Assembly (NCBI RefSeq): GCF_003148825.1
Contig: NZ_QGGZ01000007.1
Coordinates: 248,001-312,000 of the forward strand
Source of the DNA: Streptomyces sp. CG 926
GTDB taxonomy: Bacteria > Actinomycetota > Actinomycetes > Streptomycetales > Streptomycetaceae
Reading direction: 5' to 3'
DNA: 64,000 nucleotides
Notes under the pieces: model-generated
What the model saw: only the letters and a program-made list of their open reading frames with translations
What the model was told of the DNA's origin: nothing
The model's database searches: none
Translations under genes and position numbers: made by a program
In this document: in pieces, positions 63,591 to 64,000 of the stretch
How the letters are laid out: every line of letters begins with the position of its first letter
Numbering within the stretch: position 1 is the first letter of the stretch

Positions 63591-64000
63591 TCAGTTCATC
63601 GGGGCGATGAGCGAGCGCAGGAACGCGAGGTCCACGTCCTCCAGCGAGCGGACGACCGTACGCCCGGGGGCGGGTTCGATCACGCCGACCGAGGGGATGG
63701 CCACGACCCGGCAGCCGGCGGCCTCGGCGGCCGCCACACCGGTGCGGGTGTCCTCGATGACCGCGCACCGCGAGGGGTGCGCGCCCAGCGAGCGCGCGGC
63801 GAACAGGTACGGGTCGGGGTGCGGCTTGGTACGGGCCACCTCGTCGCCGGCGACCGTCATCGTGAAGCGGTCACGGCCGAGGGTGAGCAGCACCTGGTCG
63901 ATGACCCGGCGGTGCGAGGCGGAGACCAGGGCCGTGGGCACGTTGTGTCGGGCGAGCTCGCTCAGCAGCCGCTCGGCCCCGGGCATCAGCGGCACCCGGT
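63591..64000 (-). CDS. HAD-superfamily phosphatase (beta-phosphoglucomutase-like), N-terminus beyond window
   Basis: The C-terminal 135 or so residues are visible; the frame is open through base 64000, so the start with HAD motif I lies outside. Motif II is NVPTALVSASHRRVIDQV, motif III RTKPHPDPYLFAARSLG and motif IV AVIEDTRTGVAAAEAAGCRV. This is the subclass I type with a helical cap, which includes beta-phosphoglucomutase and sugar-phosphate phosphatases. Substrate unknown. Confidence 0.85.
   Translation of the reverse strand, partial: RVPLMPGAERLLSELARHNVPTALVSASHRRVIDQVLLTLGRDRFTMTVAGDEVARTKPHPDPYLFAARSLGAHPSRCAVIEDTRTGVAAAEAAGCRVVAIPSVGVIEPAPGRTVVRSLEDVDLAFLRSLIAPMN

Overview
The window is chromosomal DNA of a Streptomyces or close relative. 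GC content is very high, GTG and TTG starts are common, intergenic gaps are short, and the marker genes are typical of the genus: infC-rpmI-rplT, the Pup-proteasome genes, tatAC, pafBC and NsdA-like regulators. From memory the order resembles the S. coelicolor region around SCO1593-SCO1655; this could not be checked here. No tRNA, rRNA, CRISPR array, prophage or insertion sequence was seen.

Layout. 0-14 kb: an NsdA-like regulator (cut by the window edge), a PP2C phosphatase, pheT-pheS, a membrane-less sensor kinase, an rRNA methyltransferase, the infC-rpmI-rplT operon with a structured leader and an apparent AUC start for IF3, a DUF1844 protein, an SseB protein, and a mycosin-like protease with a partner membrane protein. 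14-24 kb: a PLP-fold enzyme, a secreted phosphorylcholine-phosphatase-like HAD enzyme, then an ethanolamine/gamma-glutamyl module: SDR, aldehyde dehydrogenase, GlnA4-type ligase, EpuRI-like repressor, ethanolamine-type permease and gamma-glutamyl hydrolase. 24-34.6 kb: accessory genes, including a LysR/TDT-transporter pair, a BtuF-like protein with an XRE-cupin regulator, a 5'-3' exonuclease, an iron-box-controlled siderophore-interacting protein, a serine hydrolase, a pseudouridine synthase and a TetR regulator. 34.7-54.4 kb: the conserved actinobacterial block helY, dgk, tatC, tatA, pafC, pafB, two FKBPs, pafA, an MFS/LacI pair, prcA, prcB, an endonuclease VII gene, pup, dop and arc. 54.6-64 kb: ferredoxin, a secreted protein, trmI, an M50 protease, a RecB-like nuclease, a NarL-type response regulator, two tandem peptide-binding lipoproteins and a partial HAD phosphatase.

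How the genes work together. PafA ligates Pup, Dop deamidates Pup and removes it, Arc unfolds pupylated proteins, and PrcBA degrades them. PafB and PafC are WYL-domain regulators of the DNA-damage type. In the 16-24 kb module a secreted phosphatase could release ethanolamine, the permease would import it, GlnA4 would glutamylate it, two dehydrogenases would oxidise it, and the C26 hydrolase would release glutamate plus glycine. The last steps are inference.

The least explained DNA is intergenic. A dispersed element built on GCCGGCGATTGAGGCGCGGG plus a hairpin occurs five times, once inside the PP2C coding region. Two very large inverted repeats sit at 13.95-14.11 kb and 27.29-27.75 kb, and the first is followed by a 21-bp tandem array. 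The endonuclease VII gene inside the proteasome operon has clearly lower GC than its neighbours.
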